The translations under genes and the position numbers were made by a program. From Leishmania mexicana MHOM/GT/2001/U1103 (Eukaryota > Euglenozoa > Kinetoplastea > Trypanosomatida > Trypanosomatidae): a stretch of DNA of 64,000 nucleotides. The DNA is taken from the NCBI RefSeq assembly GCF_000234665.1, contig NC_018336.1, positions 661,069 through 725,068 on the forward strand, read 5' to 3'. Under the pieces are notes generated by a model. That model ran no database searches. It was not told the origin of the DNA and saw only the letters and a program-made list of their open reading frames with translations. Below are positions 30,389 through 41,344 of the stretch, piece after piece (the stretch's first letter is position 1; every line of letters begins with the position of its first letter).

Positions 30389-31555
30389 ATGTCGCGTCAG
30401 CTTCTCCAACGGTGCTCGAAAAAGCACCTTGTGATCCACATGGACATTAACAAGACCATTATCCAGGTCGACCAGGCGGGTGGCCGCACCACGGATGATG
30501 TTCTGAATAGTAATGTTGCTGCGAATACGTTTGGGCTTGTCGACCCAACTGACAACCAGTGGCGGCCTCTTTACTGCGCTGCTGATGCGCCGGTCGTCCT
30601 ACCAGATGCCCACAGTGGCCCCATCATGTCGTATGAAGCATACATTGACAGGCTACATTGCGCTCCTCCGGGGATGCAGGAGCTGCCAAAGGCAGAGCGC
30701 GATGCCATATGGAAGTCCGTATCAAACCTCCGGCGACAGGCTACGAGGAAGTTCACTTTTCCTGGGGAAGTTGGCGAGTCATATGCACCGCTAGTCAATC
30801 TACAGCGTCAGCACTTGAAGCACAGTGACGGGCAGCACATTATCCCTGCGTTTTTCCACATGATCAACACACTGTCAGAGCTTAATTTGCGGTTCACACT
30901 CATTTTCAGAACCTTTGGTAGTGATTTGAACACTGTTCTGCAAGAGTGGAGATCGTTCGTCCTTGGGACGCATGCGTGCAAGCCGTCTGGCCCAGTTTTG
31001 CAGGAGCTAAAAGAGAGTTATATTGAACCACTCTCAGGGAGTTTTTTCCGGCAGGGTGATGACGTATACATTTGCTACGGACCTCACGTATCCCTCTCGT
31101 CACACCTCAAGTCGGACTTTGAGGAGAAAGATCCTGTCAAGGTGCTGGAGCACCTGCAGCAAGTGCCTGGGTGCACGTCGGCTCACAAGACATCCTTTTC
31201 GGATCTCAAGGATCATTTGGTGGAATACTTTGCCCGCTCTAAGAACATAGGTGGGCTTGTGGATTACTACCCCAGTTGGGCACAGGCAGCGGAACACCGC
31301 ACTGGGGGAAAGGTGTTCCCGATTTCGCAGAATGACCCCAGCTACTACTTTGTCTTCTTCGACGACAACATTTTCATTGGGGATGAGCACTCTATTGTGG
31401 ATATTCGCGAGGCAGACGGCGCAAAAAGTATTGTTGGTGTGGAGGTAGAGAGGAAGTACTGCGTTCCCGTAAATGCATTCAGGGCCATTGTGGACAAGGA
31501 GTACTTTGTCAGCGAACTGTGCGCGTGCTTGAAGTTGCAGGACAGCGAATTGTGA
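30389..31555 (+). CDS. HAD-superfamily-like protein with D-x-N nucleophile motif
   Basis: A 388-aa protein; the start is the first ATG in the frame. The N-terminal strand LVIHMDINKTII has HAD motif I with Asp19 as the nucleophile position, but Asn21 replaces the second Asp (general acid/base). Downstream are an F-R-T-F-G-S-D segment (about 173-179) that could be motif II and a FVFFDDNIFIGD strand (about 321-332) supplying the paired Asp of motif IV, Asp325-Asp326. The D-x-N change would be expected to impair a typical phosphatase, so it may be a pseudo-phosphatase or use another chemistry. No signal peptide from this start. The family assignment rests on motifs only. Confidence 0.75.
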   Translation: MSRQLLQRCSKKHLVIHMDINKTIIQVDQAGGRTTDDVLNSNVAANTFGLVDPTDNQWRPLYCAADAPVVLPDAHSGPIMSYEAYIDRLHCAPPGMQELPKAERDAIWKSVSNLRRQATRKFTFPGEVGESYAPLVNLQRQHLKHSDGQHIIPAFFHMINTLSELNLRFTLIFRTFGSDLNTVLQEWRSFVLGTHACKPSGPVLQELKESYIEPLSGSFFRQGDDVYICYGPHVSLSSHLKSDFEEKDPVKVLEHLQQVPGCTSAHKTSFSDLKDHLVEYFARSKNIGGLVDYYPSWAQAAEHRTGGKVFPISQNDPSYYFVFFDDNIFIGDEHSIVDIREADGAKSIVGVEVERKYCVPVNAFRAIVDKEYFVSELCACLKLQDSEL

Positions 31556-31876
31556 CTGGTGATGTGCAACTGCTTCAGTCGCAGTTTACAATAATAGGCA
31601 TCTGACACACAAAAAACAAACAGTCCTGCGTTTTTGAGGACCTTTCACCACCAATAGTGCTACTTCTTTGACTGAATGCATCATGAGCAAGTTGCGCTGC
31701 AACCAGCATGTGTAGAGCAAAAGTTGTCCCCTGCACGCACAAGAAAACAAGGGCTTGCCTCGCTACAGCACCGCTGTCTATGCTTTACAAAGCTTGCGCT
31801 CTTCGTTGTGCCTTAGACTCCACTCATGAAGTCACTTTTCTAGGTGCTCGCCAACTCCTCCTCAAGAACTTGTCGC
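31556..31876. other. HAD-PUB intergenic region
   Basis: A 321 bp untranslated spacer with a T-rich tract before the next gene. No gene is seen. Confidence 0.5.
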
Positions 31877-33169
31877 ATGACTGAATTCAAGAAGTTGACG
31901 ACGCTGGCCGACGCTCTCGCCCAAGATGTGTCCACTTTGAAGGCCTGCTGCACAGATGACGGCCATTACGATTGCAATGGGAGCGCAGCCGGGGGTGTTG
32001 ACTCCCGTCTATTTGCTTGTGATGCGGAGCATTTGCACCTCCTCTCAACCCGAATTCGTGAGGCTGTCGCCGACGGTATTCCAAGGCTGCGGAAAATTGT
32101 GCTGAAGGCACGGGAGACGGATCCCAATAGGCAAATCTACAACGAGGCGATGTGTGCAAAGATCGAAGCCCTGTTCCTTGTGTTCTGCGAAGCCCTTCAG
32201 CTTTTGGTACCTGAGTATTTCGATACTCTGACGGAGAAGGACGTTTCTCTGCCGGAGGATGCCAAGGGGCGCAACGTATTGGACGGTTTGCTCGACGCAA
32301 ACTTCGATCCTAATGTGCTCTTGGAGGAGTCAGCGTCTTTGCAGGCGGCGGATAATGTGCACAACCACTACATACTACATCGAGCAAAGGCGGAGGCGTG
32401 GCAGTCACGCGTAGCACAGGGGTTGACAGATGCAGTCGCGTTTGAATCGCAAAACCGTGCACTCATTGTGGCCGAGGAAAAAGTCAGCCGAGTAGCTGTG
32501 CTTGAGGAAAAACGAGCCGACAAAGTGCGTGTCACTAAGATCATGGAGGTGCGGGCAGAGTTAAAGTGGGAGGCTGAACTGCAGCGCAGGGACGCAGAGC
32601 GGAGTCTCCTCAAAACTGCCGCCGCGGCTATCAGCGACATTGATGCAATCCCCTTTTTTCTAGCCAGCAGCATATCGGACGAGGCTCTTCGAGTTACCAT
32701 CGCAGGCCATGCTCGTCAGCTGATCAAGGCCCTCTTGAGTACGCCAGAGGATATGAACATTCGTCGGCTGCGAAACAACAACGAGCATCTTCTGTGTGAC
32801 TACGGCCACCCTTGCTTGAGTGCGTGTGACCCTGAAACCGGAGAGAGATGTGTTTGTCAGGTGGTTGTTTGTGCAGCTGAGGTGCTGTGGTGCCGCATAG
32901 GATACACTATCCGCTACACAAAGGTGCCTAATCGCTCCCTCGACGTGTTGAGAAGTGAGGCCAAGGCCCACTCCTTTCGCCTTCCATGTGGGCGAAGCTT
33001 GTCAGCGCACAACTACGAACCAATGGGCTTCGAAGACTACTCGGAGCGACTCTTTGAACTCGCGGAGCCGGATGCAATGGAGCGGGCGGATGAATGGATG
33101 GAGTGGTATGCCATGATGCAGCGCATGGAGTCGACGCTATCAAGCATGGGACCCAGATCGTACAGATAG
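31877..33169 (+). CDS. Coiled-coil protein with a candidate PUB (PNGase/UBA) domain
   Basis: A 430-aa protein. The start is the first ATG; the preceding GTG is rejected. Residues ~155-245 are charged and heptad-like (E/R/K-rich, for example VAEEKVSRVAVLEEKRADK), probably a coiled coil. Residues ~265-360 have the PUB pattern: a helix LRVTIAGHARQLIKALL, then TPEDMNIRRLRNNNEHL, which lines up with the R-x-I/L-R-x-x-N core of PUB domains, followed by a hydrophobic ARM-like stretch CAAEVLWCRIGYT. PUB domains bind the p97/VCP tail in ERAD and deubiquitylation. The Derlin gene two positions upstream fits this context. A Cys-rich insert (about 307-332, HPCLSAC...CVCQ) interrupts the region. The PUB call is an inference from pattern. 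Confidence 0.7.
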   Translation: MTEFKKLTTLADALAQDVSTLKACCTDDGHYDCNGSAAGGVDSRLFACDAEHLHLLSTRIREAVADGIPRLRKIVLKARETDPNRQIYNEAMCAKIEALFLVFCEALQLLVPEYFDTLTEKDVSLPEDAKGRNVLDGLLDANFDPNVLLEESASLQAADNVHNHYILHRAKAEAWQSRVAQGLTDAVAFESQNRALIVAEEKVSRVAVLEEKRADKVRVTKIMEVRAELKWEAELQRRDAERSLLKTAAAAISDIDAIPFFLASSISDEALRVTIAGHARQLIKALLSTPEDMNIRRLRNNNEHLLCDYGHPCLSACDPETGERCVCQVVVCAAEVLWCRIGYTIRYTKVPNRSLDVLRSEAKAHSFRLPCGRSLSAHNYEPMGFEDYSERLFELAEPDAMERADEWMEWYAMMQRMESTLSSMGPRSYR

Positions 33170-33822
33170 CCAACGCTCATCATTTCTTATCCTTTTCCTG
33201 ATATGCGACATTGTGAGAACGCACACACACACGGGTCTCTTCAGGAATGCTATCAAAGCAGGGTGGCACCAGCCGCAGAAAGGGACTAGGGAGCAACTGC
33301 CAACTTTTGTCGTCCATACACAAATGACTGATGCTCAACGTCGCTACCTCTCTTGCGTCATGCAAGCTGATTGCTCTTCATTCTAATGATGCGATTCCTC
33401 TCTCCCAATCCCACGTCCTGCTCATTCTCTGCCTTGTTTGCCTCTCTCAATCCTTGCTATTAGCGGCACTCCAGCTCATAGGAATATCTGCGCGTGCGGA
33501 GAGACGCGACTTTTTTCTCTCCTCCCCTTTTTCCCCCTTCTACGTGAAGGTCGCCAATTCACGTAGGCTTTGTATGTCCCAATCCGGAGCTGAAGCACGC
33601 CTTGACCGCGGTGTGCATTGGCGCTGTGGTGTAGAGACTTCGGTGGACCCACGCGCGGCTCCTGAATCGATGGGGCTTTTATTTACCACTTTGGCACATT
33701 GCGTTTGCTCTCTTGCTTTCACCGAAACTGTGTTCACTCCTGTCGGCGTGGGTGGCGTTGGTTTCTGATGTTTTTTTTCTTGTCGCGCCATTTCTCTGCG
33801 GGCAGTTTAGAACGTAGTAGTG
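33170..33822. other. Intergenic region before DYRK kinase
   Basis: No gene is supported. It is T/C-rich, with strong pyrimidine tracts at about 33,509-33,540 and 33,770-33,795 before the kinase start. Confidence 0.5.
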
Positions 33823-36696
33823 ATGCACCCCGAAGATGGCTCGGGCACATCGGGTGCTGCTCCTATCTCCGCGTCGGAGGCACTGCGTAGCTTTGGTGGG
33901 TGCCTCACAGCGTACGAAAGGAAGGAGATAGTGCAGTACGAGACCATTCACTACGTCGGCCAAAGATGCGTCGACAAGAGGAGGTCGCCGACCAACGGTC
34001 GCAATGATGGGTATGACACCGAGGAAGGTGAATACATCTTTCGCGTCAAGGACCACATCGCTTACCGCTACGAGGTCCTCAAGGAGTTGGGAAGCGGTGC
34101 GTTTGGCCAAGTCTTCAAGGCAATCGACCATTTGGATAGTTCAATTGTAGCGGTGAAGATGATTCGAAACCAGCGCAAGGTACTGCAACAGGCCGAGCAG
34201 GAGATTCGCATGCTACGGCATGTGAACGACCGCGATCCAAAAGGACTCTACGGCATCGTGCGCATGACAGACAACTTCAAGTTTCGCGGACATACATGCA
34301 TCACCTACGAGCTCCTAGGCGCCAACCTATATGACTATCTTAAAGCGAGCAACTTTTTCCCGATGACACTGTCGTTGATCCGCAGCATTGCTGCGCGCAT
34401 GCTGGTGGCGCTGACGTTTCTAGCGCGCGAGAGTATAATTCACTGCGACCTGAAGCCCGAGAACATTCTGCTGCGCGACAGCGACCCGTCTGTCGTGAAA
34501 GTGGTCGATCTAGGGTCTGCGAGCTTCGACGTGAAAAACATGTGCACGTACATCCAGTCGCGCTTCTATCGCGCGCCGGAGGTAATTATGGAGCAGAAGT
34601 ACGACAAGGCAATCGACTGGTGGAGCTTCGGGTGCATACTGTGCGAGCTGGCCAACGGTAACCCCATCTTTCCCGGCGAGGATGAGAAAGATCAGCTAGG
34701 GTGCATCATGGAATACCTAGGGCCACCGCCACAGAGCTTTGTAGAGGCCTCCTCTGCCAGGCGGAGGCGCGAGTTCTTCGACGAGCGTTACAAGCCACGA
34801 CCCCGCACGACGTGCACGGGTAAACAACGTGAGCTAGGGTCTCGATCGCTAGCGAAGTTCGTGGCGGTCTCAGAGGACGACGACTTTCTGAGTTTTGTGC
34901 GCCTCTTTCTGCAGTGGGAACCATCGAAGCGGGTCCCACCGCGCGAAGCGATGAAGCACCACTGGATCTGCGGCGAGTTTGTCTTTCCCACCCAGTCGGA
35001 GGAGAAGCCGACGTTGTCGTCGCTGACAAAGGAGAGCAACGACTCTGCCACCGGGCCGCTCAAGGCGTGTATGTCTCAGGAGCCTGCCGCATCACTAAAA
35101 ACGGAGGCATCCACGCCCATCACCTTGGGGCAACCTTTCACGGCTCGCGGGGCGCCGGCGGATTTTCTATCGCCGAGTGCTCCGCATCAAAGGGTCCAAA
35201 GATCGGCGCTGTTGCCGCAGCCGCCCACTGCCTGCACAGATAGAGAGAACTGCGATGCCCTCTCAGGTGACGGTGCCATTCCCGTGGGCACAGTGCCGTG
35301 TTCTCGCGACGCGTCCGCCAGCACTGCGACGCACGGCGCGGCTCGATTGACAGGCGCGCAGGTGCAGCGGCCGCCAGCACAGCGACGGCAGAGCGGACGC
35401 CTGCATCGCGGCAGGCAGCGACGTTCCACAGACATGGCAGACGTTGAAATGCCGGGAGAGGCCATTACTTCACCGAATCACTCGACATCTCTTCACGCAG
35501 CATTGGATGTTGAAGTGTCCGCTACAGAGAAGCGCACGCGTGAGTTCATAATCGCTGCGAATGGCGCATCTTCTCCCTCCTCCTGCGCATGCGGAACCGC
35601 CACGAGAGCGACCAACGCAAGGTCTCACGAAGTGCGCCTCACCAACAGAGTGCTCTCGTCAGAGGTGCTGTCGCCTGCCATCTTGCGCTCTAGCGCCAAC
35701 CCCATCATCGTCACTTCCCGCGGCAGGAATGCCCACTCACCTGAGAACAAAGCATCACTAAATGCATCTCACAGCAAGATCAACAACGGTGGTGCCGTCG
35801 GCAACGCGCGCGGCGGCAACAGTGCAGGAGACGTGCCCACGAGGGTGTTTGAGTTGCGCCAGAAGTACGGGGATTCCAAGACGAAGGCAGGAACTGTCGA
35901 TCCATCTGACAGGGGTGGCAGGACCATTGCCTTTAATAGCCTTTCACGATGGTCCAACACGGCGGGGAAGACGCAATTAGGTGGGCATCGGCAAGGGAAT
36001 GCGAGTGCATCAGACACGCTGGATAGCCGCGGCCGCGCATCGCCTGGAGTGTCGACTGACTCTCCGAGAGGGCAGTCGAGAGGGGAACGCAGAGAGTATT
36101 CGATCAACCTCGACGCAGCGACTTTGCCACCCACCGAGGTGTACCAGCCCGCTGCAGTGAAAGGCAGTCTGCACGTGGGAGAGTACATGCTACCGTCAGA
36201 GCTGCCACTGTTTAGCGAAGGCGCTAGTTCTGGCCCCCACGATGTTGAGGTAGCGCCGAACTGCAGTCTGCTGGGAGCAATGGTGTCGGAACCGTGCGGC
36301 AAGAGTGAGAAGAGCCAGGTCTCGCTGCAGCCACGGGGAAGCTCTCCTCCCTCTTCGTCTGGCCCATCCGCTGTTGCCACACCTTCGCTAAGGCCGCAGT
36401 ATACGCTTCGGCACCGCGGCACTCAACGCAGCATGCTCGCCATGCGCGACGGCGGGGCGGCGCATGCCGCCGCAAGAAGTCAGCGTGCGGTGGCAGGTGC
36501 CGCAGCGCCGGTGTCATGGGAAAGGCCACCTGTTCAACCCAGCGACATGCCCCTGGTACCGCCTCGGCAAACGTTGGCCCAGCGATCTCTACTGCTGCAG
36601 CGGAACGGTGCTGGAACCCGGGGCGGGGATGTGGTGAAGCCTTCCACCACCCCTGCGACGCAGCTACCATCGCTCAAGAGATACTCGGCTCACTGA
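33823..36696 (+). CDS. DYRK2-class dual-specificity kinase with long disordered tail
   Basis: A 957-aa protein from the ATG at 33,823 (a GTG codon immediately before is ignored). NAPA-1 box LTAYERKEIVQYETIHYVG (28-46) and NAPA-2/DH box (NDGYDTEEGEY...HIAYRYEVL) precede the kinase, the arrangement of DYRK2/3/4 and yeast Pom1. Catalytic Lys112 (VAVK), HCDLKPEN at 207-214, DLG at 229-231 and SRFYRAPE are present. In the activation loop, the first Tyr of the DYRK Y-x-Y motif is Cys241, while the autophosphorylated Tyr243 is kept. Residues ~390-957 are Ser/Thr/Ala/Pro-rich and look disordered, presumably a regulatory or scaffold region. Substrates are unknown. Trypanosomatids have several DYRKs linked to differentiation; which one this is cannot be told by eye. 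Confidence 0.9.
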   Translation: MHPEDGSGTSGAAPISASEALRSFGGCLTAYERKEIVQYETIHYVGQRCVDKRRSPTNGRNDGYDTEEGEYIFRVKDHIAYRYEVLKELGSGAFGQVFKAIDHLDSSIVAVKMIRNQRKVLQQAEQEIRMLRHVNDRDPKGLYGIVRMTDNFKFRGHTCITYELLGANLYDYLKASNFFPMTLSLIRSIAARMLVALTFLARESIIHCDLKPENILLRDSDPSVVKVVDLGSASFDVKNMCTYIQSRFYRAPEVIMEQKYDKAIDWWSFGCILCELANGNPIFPGEDEKDQLGCIMEYLGPPPQSFVEASSARRRREFFDERYKPRPRTTCTGKQRELGSRSLAKFVAVSEDDDFLSFVRLFLQWEPSKRVPPREAMKHHWICGEFVFPTQSEEKPTLSSLTKESNDSATGPLKACMSQEPAASLKTEASTPITLGQPFTARGAPADFLSPSAPHQRVQRSALLPQPPTACTDRENCDALSGDGAIPVGTVPCSRDASASTATHGAARLTGAQVQRPPAQRRQSGRLHRGRQRRSTDMADVEMPGEAITSPNHSTSLHAALDVEVSATEKRTREFIIAANGASSPSSCACGTATRATNARSHEVRLTNRVLSSEVLSPAILRSSANPIIVTSRGRNAHSPENKASLNASHSKINNGGAVGNARGGNSAGDVPTRVFELRQKYGDSKTKAGTVDPSDRGGRTIAFNSLSRWSNTAGKTQLGGHRQGNASASDTLDSRGRASPGVSTDSPRGQSRGERREYSINLDAATLPPTEVYQPAAVKGSLHVGEYMLPSELPLFSEGASSGPHDVEVAPNCSLLGAMVSEPCGKSEKSQVSLQPRGSSPPSSSGPSAVATPSLRPQYTLRHRGTQRSMLAMRDGGAAHAAARSQRAVAGAAAPVSWERPPVQPSDMPLVPPRQTLAQRSLLLQRNGAGTRGGDVVKPSTTPATQLPSLKRYSAH

Positions 36697-38441
36697 GTGC
36701 TCGAAGCGCGTGCTCTCAAGTTGGGTAAGAGGTGAGGTGGGTGTAGAGTTTTCCCCTGCGGAGCATGCCAGTAGTGGTGTGAAACGGGTGGGCCTGGGCA
36801 GAGAAGCAATGACGAGGTTGACTCTCAGACAAGTGCACCTTTTGCAGGCGATAGGGCTTATTATGCGTGGTGCTGAGGAGAATGCACATCAAAAAAAAGG
36901 TAGGAAATCCCGAAGAGGGAGCGGAGGCAAGACGGATACGTCTGGGATGTCGAGAAAAAGTATGCTTTAAATTTTATTTTCGTCTGCCTTTCCACTCCTT
37001 CGCTTTTTTTTTGCTTGGTTTGTGGATGGTGCGCGCTTCAGCAACTTCCGCTTGCACGTGCATGTGTGCACGTGTGTCTCTGCGCCTGGGTATCTCTCTT
37101 GATCTACGCATCGCAGTGTGCTTATTGTTCAGTACCAGCGCGTCGCCCTCGCCCCGAGTCTGAGCGTTCGCTTCCTTACTTTGTCAAAGAAAAGAGAGAG
37201 TGAGGATACACGCTTGGTGCTCCGGCTGAAAAGAAGGACACTCAGCATGATGGCAGACAGCTGCTTCCCTCTGATACGGCACTGCGTCTTTCATCCTTCG
37301 TGCGGATCTTCTGTGAATTGTTTCTATCTCTTCGGCGGCCACGCCCTTTTTTTCCCGGCTACTTGGTCTTCACTTACTCTTTCTTTCTATTCCTTTTGCC
37401 CATATCTTGGGGGGGGGAGGTTCTACGAATGTGTGTCGAGTGAGCTCCTCATTTTACTTTGTGCCGTGATGCACAGGACGTGGTACTTCAGTGATGGTTT
37501 CGTTCTTTTTTTTTGCCCCTTCCTCTCCTTCTTTTCCAGCATCTTCTGCAGAATGTACTTCCTCTGCGCTGTGTTGGAGAGTTGTAGAGAGAGCGTGGAT
37601 GGTCGCTGTGGTAATGGGTTACGAAGGCCGCCCAAGGCGCGCACGTGTGATGCTCATCACCGAGTATCCTGTCCACTGGGGGAGAGCAATGGCAAGGATG
37701 GACATGCCCAGTCGCTCTTTGCCTCTTTCCATTCCTTTACTTCTTCCTTGTCGATTCTCGACTACGGCGCATGCTTCCTAGTCATCTGAGCCCCATTGCG
37801 TGCCCTTGTTATTCCTTTTGTTGGCCCTCATTTTTCTTACCAATAACCCGGAGGCTCCTCATTCTTCTCCTTGTCGTTCATATATATTCATATATATTCA
37901 TATTCATATATATGTACACACGCATATACATATGATTGCTCTTCCGTCCTCCTCTTCATGCTCGAGGAAACGAAGACACTGTGCCCGTTTACTACTATTC
38001 TTATATTCTTTCTTGCTTTGGATCTTTTTGTACACAACAACAAAAAAGTATATTCTTCTGTGAAGGTGTGATGAAGCGGGCGGTGATGGCAAAAAAAAAA
38101 CAAGGTAAACACAGCGAAAGAATGAGAAAAAAATGAAGGGGTAGGGGTGGGTGGGGGGGGGGCAGCACGATGAGGATGGTGGTGACGGCGTGTTTGCATA
38201 AAACACATGTGCTTATCCGTGTCTTTCTCTGGCTCTCTCTCTTTCCTTTTTTTCTTTCGTATTGGTTGTTGTTTCTTTGCTTACCTGTTACCATCCGTTT
38301 TCTTCGTGCTTATTATTCTGTGTGTACAGGAGCGCGTGTGTCTGCATATGGCGAGAGTGTGAGGAGTGGTCCGTGTGTGCCTTCTCGTAAAGGCGCACGC
38401 CACTTGCAGCACAGCCAGTAAGCGAACACACAATCAACGGG
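36697..38441. other. Gene-free region with A/T and CA repeats
   Basis: DYRK 3' region and spacer. It includes a TATATATTCATA-type repeat at about 37,880-37,935. The open frames are low-complexity and on both strands. I see no gene or RNA. Confidence 0.5.
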
Positions 38442-38987
38442 TTTTTTCTCAACGCATTCATTCTGCCGTAGAACATGAGTCCAACGCCATTCAAGCCCCG
38501 GGCCGTCACAGGCCCCATCGCGTGGTGCGAAGCAGCGCTGGGCACACGCATCACAGCCATGCGCCGACGCAGCCATCTCAGCACGGGCCCTGCCTCAACC
38601 TCCACCAGCCTCCTCTACGCGGGCAGCCCCGCAGCCGCTCATATCATGCCGGCCGCCACCCGGCGCACCCCTCGGGGCGGCCCAGGCGCCACACACCAGG
38701 AGCCAGCGAGGGCCGGGCGGGCCGCAGTCGAGTCGCGCTGACACCCCGCCCATATAGCATGCACGGCGCAACCCGGTGCACAGTCGCAGGCCGCTCCGAC
38801 GCAGCGCCACCCACGACCTGGCCGCCGGCATCAGCAGCGATGCATCGCTCGGGCCCCGCCCCCACGTCGCAGGCGCTTGACCCTGCCACCACCAGATGCG
38901 GCGCGGCATTGGCAGGGGATAGGGGCTCTGCCTGGCTTCTCCCCCGCACAGGGCGGGGTATTGGACTCTGATACCACGTGTCGAGGT
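38442..38987 (-). mobile_element. SIDER2-like retroposon, copy 2 (inverted)
   Basis: Reverse-oriented copy of the element at 8.6 kb. Its 5' end (38,987 side) has the same GTGGTATCAGAGTCC signature as copy 1. Its 3' end (38,442 side) ends in a short poly(A) (T-run at 38,442-38,447) after a distinct tail CCGGGGCTTGAATGGCGTTGG that copy 4 shares and copies 1 and 3 lack. It lies antisense to transcription of the plus block, so it pairs as an inverted repeat with copy 3 about 2.4 kb downstream. The match is over about 500 bp with only a few differences. Confidence 0.8.
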
Positions 38988-41344
38988 GCTCCCCACCAGC
39001 AGGGAGAGTAGAGAAGCGTGGAAAGGAGAAACGTGCGTGCCTTTCTGGCCATGGATGGCGGGCTTCACCCTCGCAGCCGTTTTCACCGAGTTTCGCAGAC
39101 GTCTTGGATTGTCATTCCGCTCGCATTTCTCGCCAACGAAAGTTGTGGAGGCGCGCTCCATTTGCAGCAGCTGTTCATCGGATGCGGCTAAAAGGGCCTT
39201 GGAAATGTGTGGCCCGATTCTCCCGGTAGGTCAGACCCACCGGGTACGTGTGGCGGCCGATTCAGAATTCCCGCCGCTCATGAGCTGGTGCGCCATCTGC
39301 CGTGCGCTGCCGACCATTCCGGTGATTCCTTGGGGCTCATATGGGTGTCGTCCAATCACCATACAACGGCAAGGGGGTATCAGCGCGCTGTACACCGTTG
39401 CGTACCTGAAGACGATTGGCCGACGCTTTTCAGGTCCTCCTCGCGGCGCTCAGCCATGACTTGTCCCCGGGTCCCTCCAGCGGGATGCCCTCCTCGGCGT
39501 CAGACCCGCCGCCCTTCATAAGAGGGGAGGGATTTTCGCCCTGTGAGGGGGCATCTGTTCGGTTTTGTTGTTACAACAGAGTCCACCGTTGGTGTGCACG
39601 GAAGTCTTGCTTCCCCGGGCCACCTTTTCGTTGTGACCCTGTGAAAGATCGTGGCGCGAGGGGCATGGGTGCAGTCTTGGGGGGGGGGTCATCGTATCGC
39701 TTCATCTGATGTCTCTGCGAATACATAGATCAGCATGAGAAGCCCCCGCCGTCATCGCTGAAGCGTTGTTGTGCCACGCACTTGGCGAAGGTCAAAAGGC
39801 TGTCGTGGGGCGATCCTCGAGAAGGTCTTGCGTACGTCCCGCCCCCACAATGACAGACGGAGGGGAAGCCGAAAGTACGCAGTCGTGCGTTGCTGCGAGT
39901 CCTACCCCATGCTGGGATACCGGCTAGCCAGCGATGTCGCGTGTGCAGGGGTGAGCAGCCGCTTCTCTCCTCAGTGCTGACGTGGCGGTACAGCCCTCCT
40001 CCGGTCAGGTCGTCCGTGAGCGTGGCCAGTCGTCTGCTTGTGCCACAGAGCTGTGTTGGCATGCGCACTTGCAGAAGAAAATGCAGCTCCGCGACGTGTC
40101 GTCTTCCCGCGTGGCACGCTACCACCCCGGTGAGCATCTCATTATCCTGTCCTGTCCCTCTCCGGGCCACCCGGTGGGCAGCCCTGTCTTCAGAGTTCTT
40201 TGAGGGCTCGTGCGGCTGGTGCTGCTCCTCGGCGCGGAGAGGGGTTTGCCAGGATCTTCTTCGGCCCGTTTAGTGCCTCTGCTGCATAATCCGCCCTTCA
40301 CTTCTCAAGCAGAGCAAGACGACGCTTGCATTCGCCTGTTGCCGGACCTCGGTGCACCCGACATGCTTGACTGCGGCGGTCTCTGTCGGGGTGGTGACTG
40401 GCGAAGCGATGCGCCTAAACACTCGCTCTGTCACGCTGGCGTGTCGTCCGCGGAAAGAGGGGATGAGAGACCCCACGAAGCGAGAGGGGTGTGGGCATTG
40501 CAGCTGCCATGCTGTGCGAGCAGAGGAGAGGATAGACGCCAGAGGTCATGCAGGCAAGGAGGGGGTGGGTTGTTGGATCATGAGAGCGCACACATCCCGG
40601 CCCTGACCCTGGGCCCCTTAGGAGACGGCATGACGCGTTTTCCCGACGGCGGCCACTCGCCCAGTCTGTACAAATCCCAGCAACGTGTGTGAGCGATCTC
40701 CCATTTCGCTTTGCCCGCGAAGATCTTGAACAAAAAGGTGAAACAGGGACCATAGGGTTCTGACCACCTGCCTGCAACAAGTTTTGTACCCTGAGGTGCG
40801 CAGGGCCCGAGGAATAGAAAGGAAGAACGAAATAGATGGAGACGGGAAGAGACAGTGAAGTGTTTGTATTGAGTTGGTCTCCCTTCTTTGTGTGTGCACC
40901 TTCCCGCCGCATCCCCTCCCCTCCCTCGCCGACTCGCGCACGGTACATGTGTTTCGGGAGGAAAGCCAGGAACCTGTTTGCACTGGGTGATAGGTGGAGT
41001 CACGAGGAGAGAGAAACCCAGAGGGGGACGTAAGCAAAAGGCAGAAGGTATCTTTACATACTAGGAAGTAGAGACGAGAAGGCGAGTGCGCTGCACATAA
41101 CATCACGTTAACCAACAAGGCGAGAAGAGCAAGACATAGGGAGAATGTGAGAGGAAGCCCGCCGCGTCACAGCTCCGGTGCAGCTCGTCCTTCGTTGGTT
41201 CCTCGCATTCTCTGCAAACTGCTTTTTGTGCCTCCTTTCCCCTCCTCCTCAACGACAGTTTTCTAGTCTTCGTTTTCAGACTCACTGACGGCGTTACTGT
41301 GCGTGTGCGTGTATCACTGTTACCGATAATGACCTCTGCCTTTC
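38988..41344. other. 2.4 kb unassigned interval between inverted SIDER2 copies
   Basis: No intact gene. Unlike normal pyrimidine-rich UTR, 39,000-40,700 has balanced, coding-like composition, with modest open frames on both strands broken by stops. It could be an eroded retroelement (DIRE/ingi-related) or pseudogene, but I find no RT, RNase H or endonuclease motif I can defend. The 3' part (about 40,750-41,340) is ordinary intergenic DNA. Confidence 0.35.

Noticed and set aside
38986..39709. Retroelement reverse transcriptase remnant
   Set aside because: The composition invites it, but no RT, RNase H or endonuclease motif could be identified, so it is not annotated as such.
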